The translations under genes were made by a program, and so were the position numbers. Under the pieces are notes generated by a model that had not been told where the DNA came from, searched no databases, and saw only the letters and a list, made by a program, of their open reading frames with translations. DNA of 6,652 bases, taken from Candidatus Omnitrophota bacterium. GTDB lineage: Bacteria > Omnitrophota > Gorgyraeia > Gygaellales > Profunditerraquicolaceae. Below, in pieces: positions 6,039-6,652 of this stretch (the first letter of the stretch is position 1; each line of letters opens with the position of its first letter). The DNA is taken from NCBI GenBank assembly GCA_026387555.1, contig JAPLLM010000120.1, forward strand, positions 1 through 6,652, given 5' to 3'.

Positions 6039-6652
6039 TTATGCCTCCTCTACTTTACTGACGATCTCGCCCTTATCCAACCGGGTTTTTATTCTGTCTC
6101 CCGCCTTTACGCTCCCGGAGTCTTTAATAATTGCGCCGTCGGCGGCTTTAAAAGTGATGCTGTAGCCCCGGGATAAGATGTTTAGCGGGCTTAATGATGA
6201 AAGTTTATCTAGCGCAGACTTAAATCTCGCTTCTTTTAATTTAAAGAAGTGCCCGATACGCACATAAATTTGCCGGGCTAAATCCGTAACTCTTTCTTGA
6301 TGCTGTTTTAATAACGCCGCCGGATTAAGCAGGGAGAGCTTCTTTACCCCGCTATCCAACTCTCGCTTTAACAAATCTAAAATATGCCGCATTGCGGTAA
6401 AGATACCCTGGTTTAAATCCGCTAGCCCTTGGCGCAATAGCTCTTTTTCCGGCACGACTAGTTCCGCTGCCACCGACGGAGTAGCCGCGCGCACATCCGC
6501 TACAAGGTCAGCGATAGTCACATCCCGCTCATGTCCCACGGCGGAGATGACCGGGATTTTGGAACCATAAATAGCGCGAGCGACAACTTCTTCATTGAAA
6601 GCCCAAAGGTCTTCGATACTCCCGCCCCCGCGGCCTACGATCAAAACTTCAA
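6039..6652 (-). CDS. xseA: Exodeoxyribonuclease VII large subunit (3' part, truncated by window edge)
   Basis: XseA is the catalytic subunit of exonuclease VII, which degrades single-stranded DNA from both ends in DNA repair and recombination; it works with several copies of XseB. The reading frame is open to the right edge, so only about the last 204 residues are present, roughly half of a usual 400-450-residue protein. The first complete residues read EVLIVGRGGGSIEDLWAFNEE, the glycine-rich signature of the catalytic domain. They are followed by SAVGHERDVTIADLVADVRA and TPSVAAE, also conserved in the family. A long charged helical region comes next (coiled-coil arm that binds XseB in known structures), then the typical C-terminal LSPLNILSRGYS motif. 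The stop codon TAA directly abuts the xseB ATG. The leucine codon (TTG) at 6644 is not a start, because the frame continues upstream. Confidence 0.96.
   Translation of the reverse strand, partial: EVLIVGRGGGSIEDLWAFNEEVVARAIYGSKIPVISAVGHERDVTIADLVADVRAATPSVAAELVVPEKELLRQGLADLNQGIFTAMRHILDLLKRELDSGVKKLSLLNPAALLKQHQERVTDLARQIYVRIGHFFKLKEARFKSALDKLSSLSPLNILSRGYSITFKAADGAIIKDSGSVKAGDRIKTRLDKGEIVSKVEEA
6044..6049 (-). promoter_or_regulatory. Ribosome binding site of xseB within the xseA 3' end
   Basis: The coding strand shows AGGAGG 5 nt before the xseB ATG at 6038. It supports this start for a gene that directly abuts the xseA stop. Confidence 0.7.

Noticed and set aside
1..6652. Search for CRISPR arrays, insertion sequences, tRNA or rRNA genes, riboswitches, toxin-antitoxin or defence genes
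   Set aside because: No repeat-spacer pattern, transposase motif, cloverleaf or accessory gene was visible; the region is filled by housekeeping genes.

Overview
The window is one densely packed, co-directional gene cluster. Every supported gene lies on the minus strand, so transcription runs from high to low coordinates. In that order it holds: the 3' half of xseA (cut by the right edge), xseB, dxs, a four-gene 2-oxoacid:ferredoxin oxidoreductase set (two-cluster ferredoxin, alpha, beta, gamma), gltX, and a small lipoprotein gene ending about 35 bases from the left edge. Most junctions abut or overlap (TAAATG, TGATG, a 13-nt overlap, ATGA several times), and no intergenic gap exceeds a few bases. 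No internal promoter, RNA gene, mobile element or CRISPR array is visible. A weak candidate terminator follows the last gene.

The host looks like an uncultured, anaerobic or fermentative Gram-negative-type bacterium. The clues are MEP-pathway isoprenoid synthesis, a ferredoxin-dependent oxoacid oxidoreductase of the VorB/KorABCD type, and a short diderm-type lipoprotein. The small lipoprotein (C-terminal WDWLKKSDEWFKSNLW) and the compact GluRS remind me of Candidatus Omnitrophota (PVC group). That placement is recall-based and only moderately secure. The sequence probably comes from a metagenome assembly.

The cluster combines DNA repair (ExoVII), isoprenoid precursor synthesis (DXS), central carbon and ferredoxin metabolism (KOR/VOR), and tRNA charging (GltX). 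It is a housekeeping operon, not a defence or mobile region. I did not find a new biological system.

The most notable observation is that the alpha and beta subunits of the oxidoreductase each carry one internal deletion that shifts the frame. About 25 nt is missing in alpha near 3585 and roughly 60 nt in beta near 2220, while everything on both sides remains well conserved. The losses remove the conserved ESEIAAIN segment of alpha and put the last conserved Cys of beta (SPCPTYWG) out of frame. Either the complex is very recently inactivated or, perhaps more likely, these are assembly or consensus errors.
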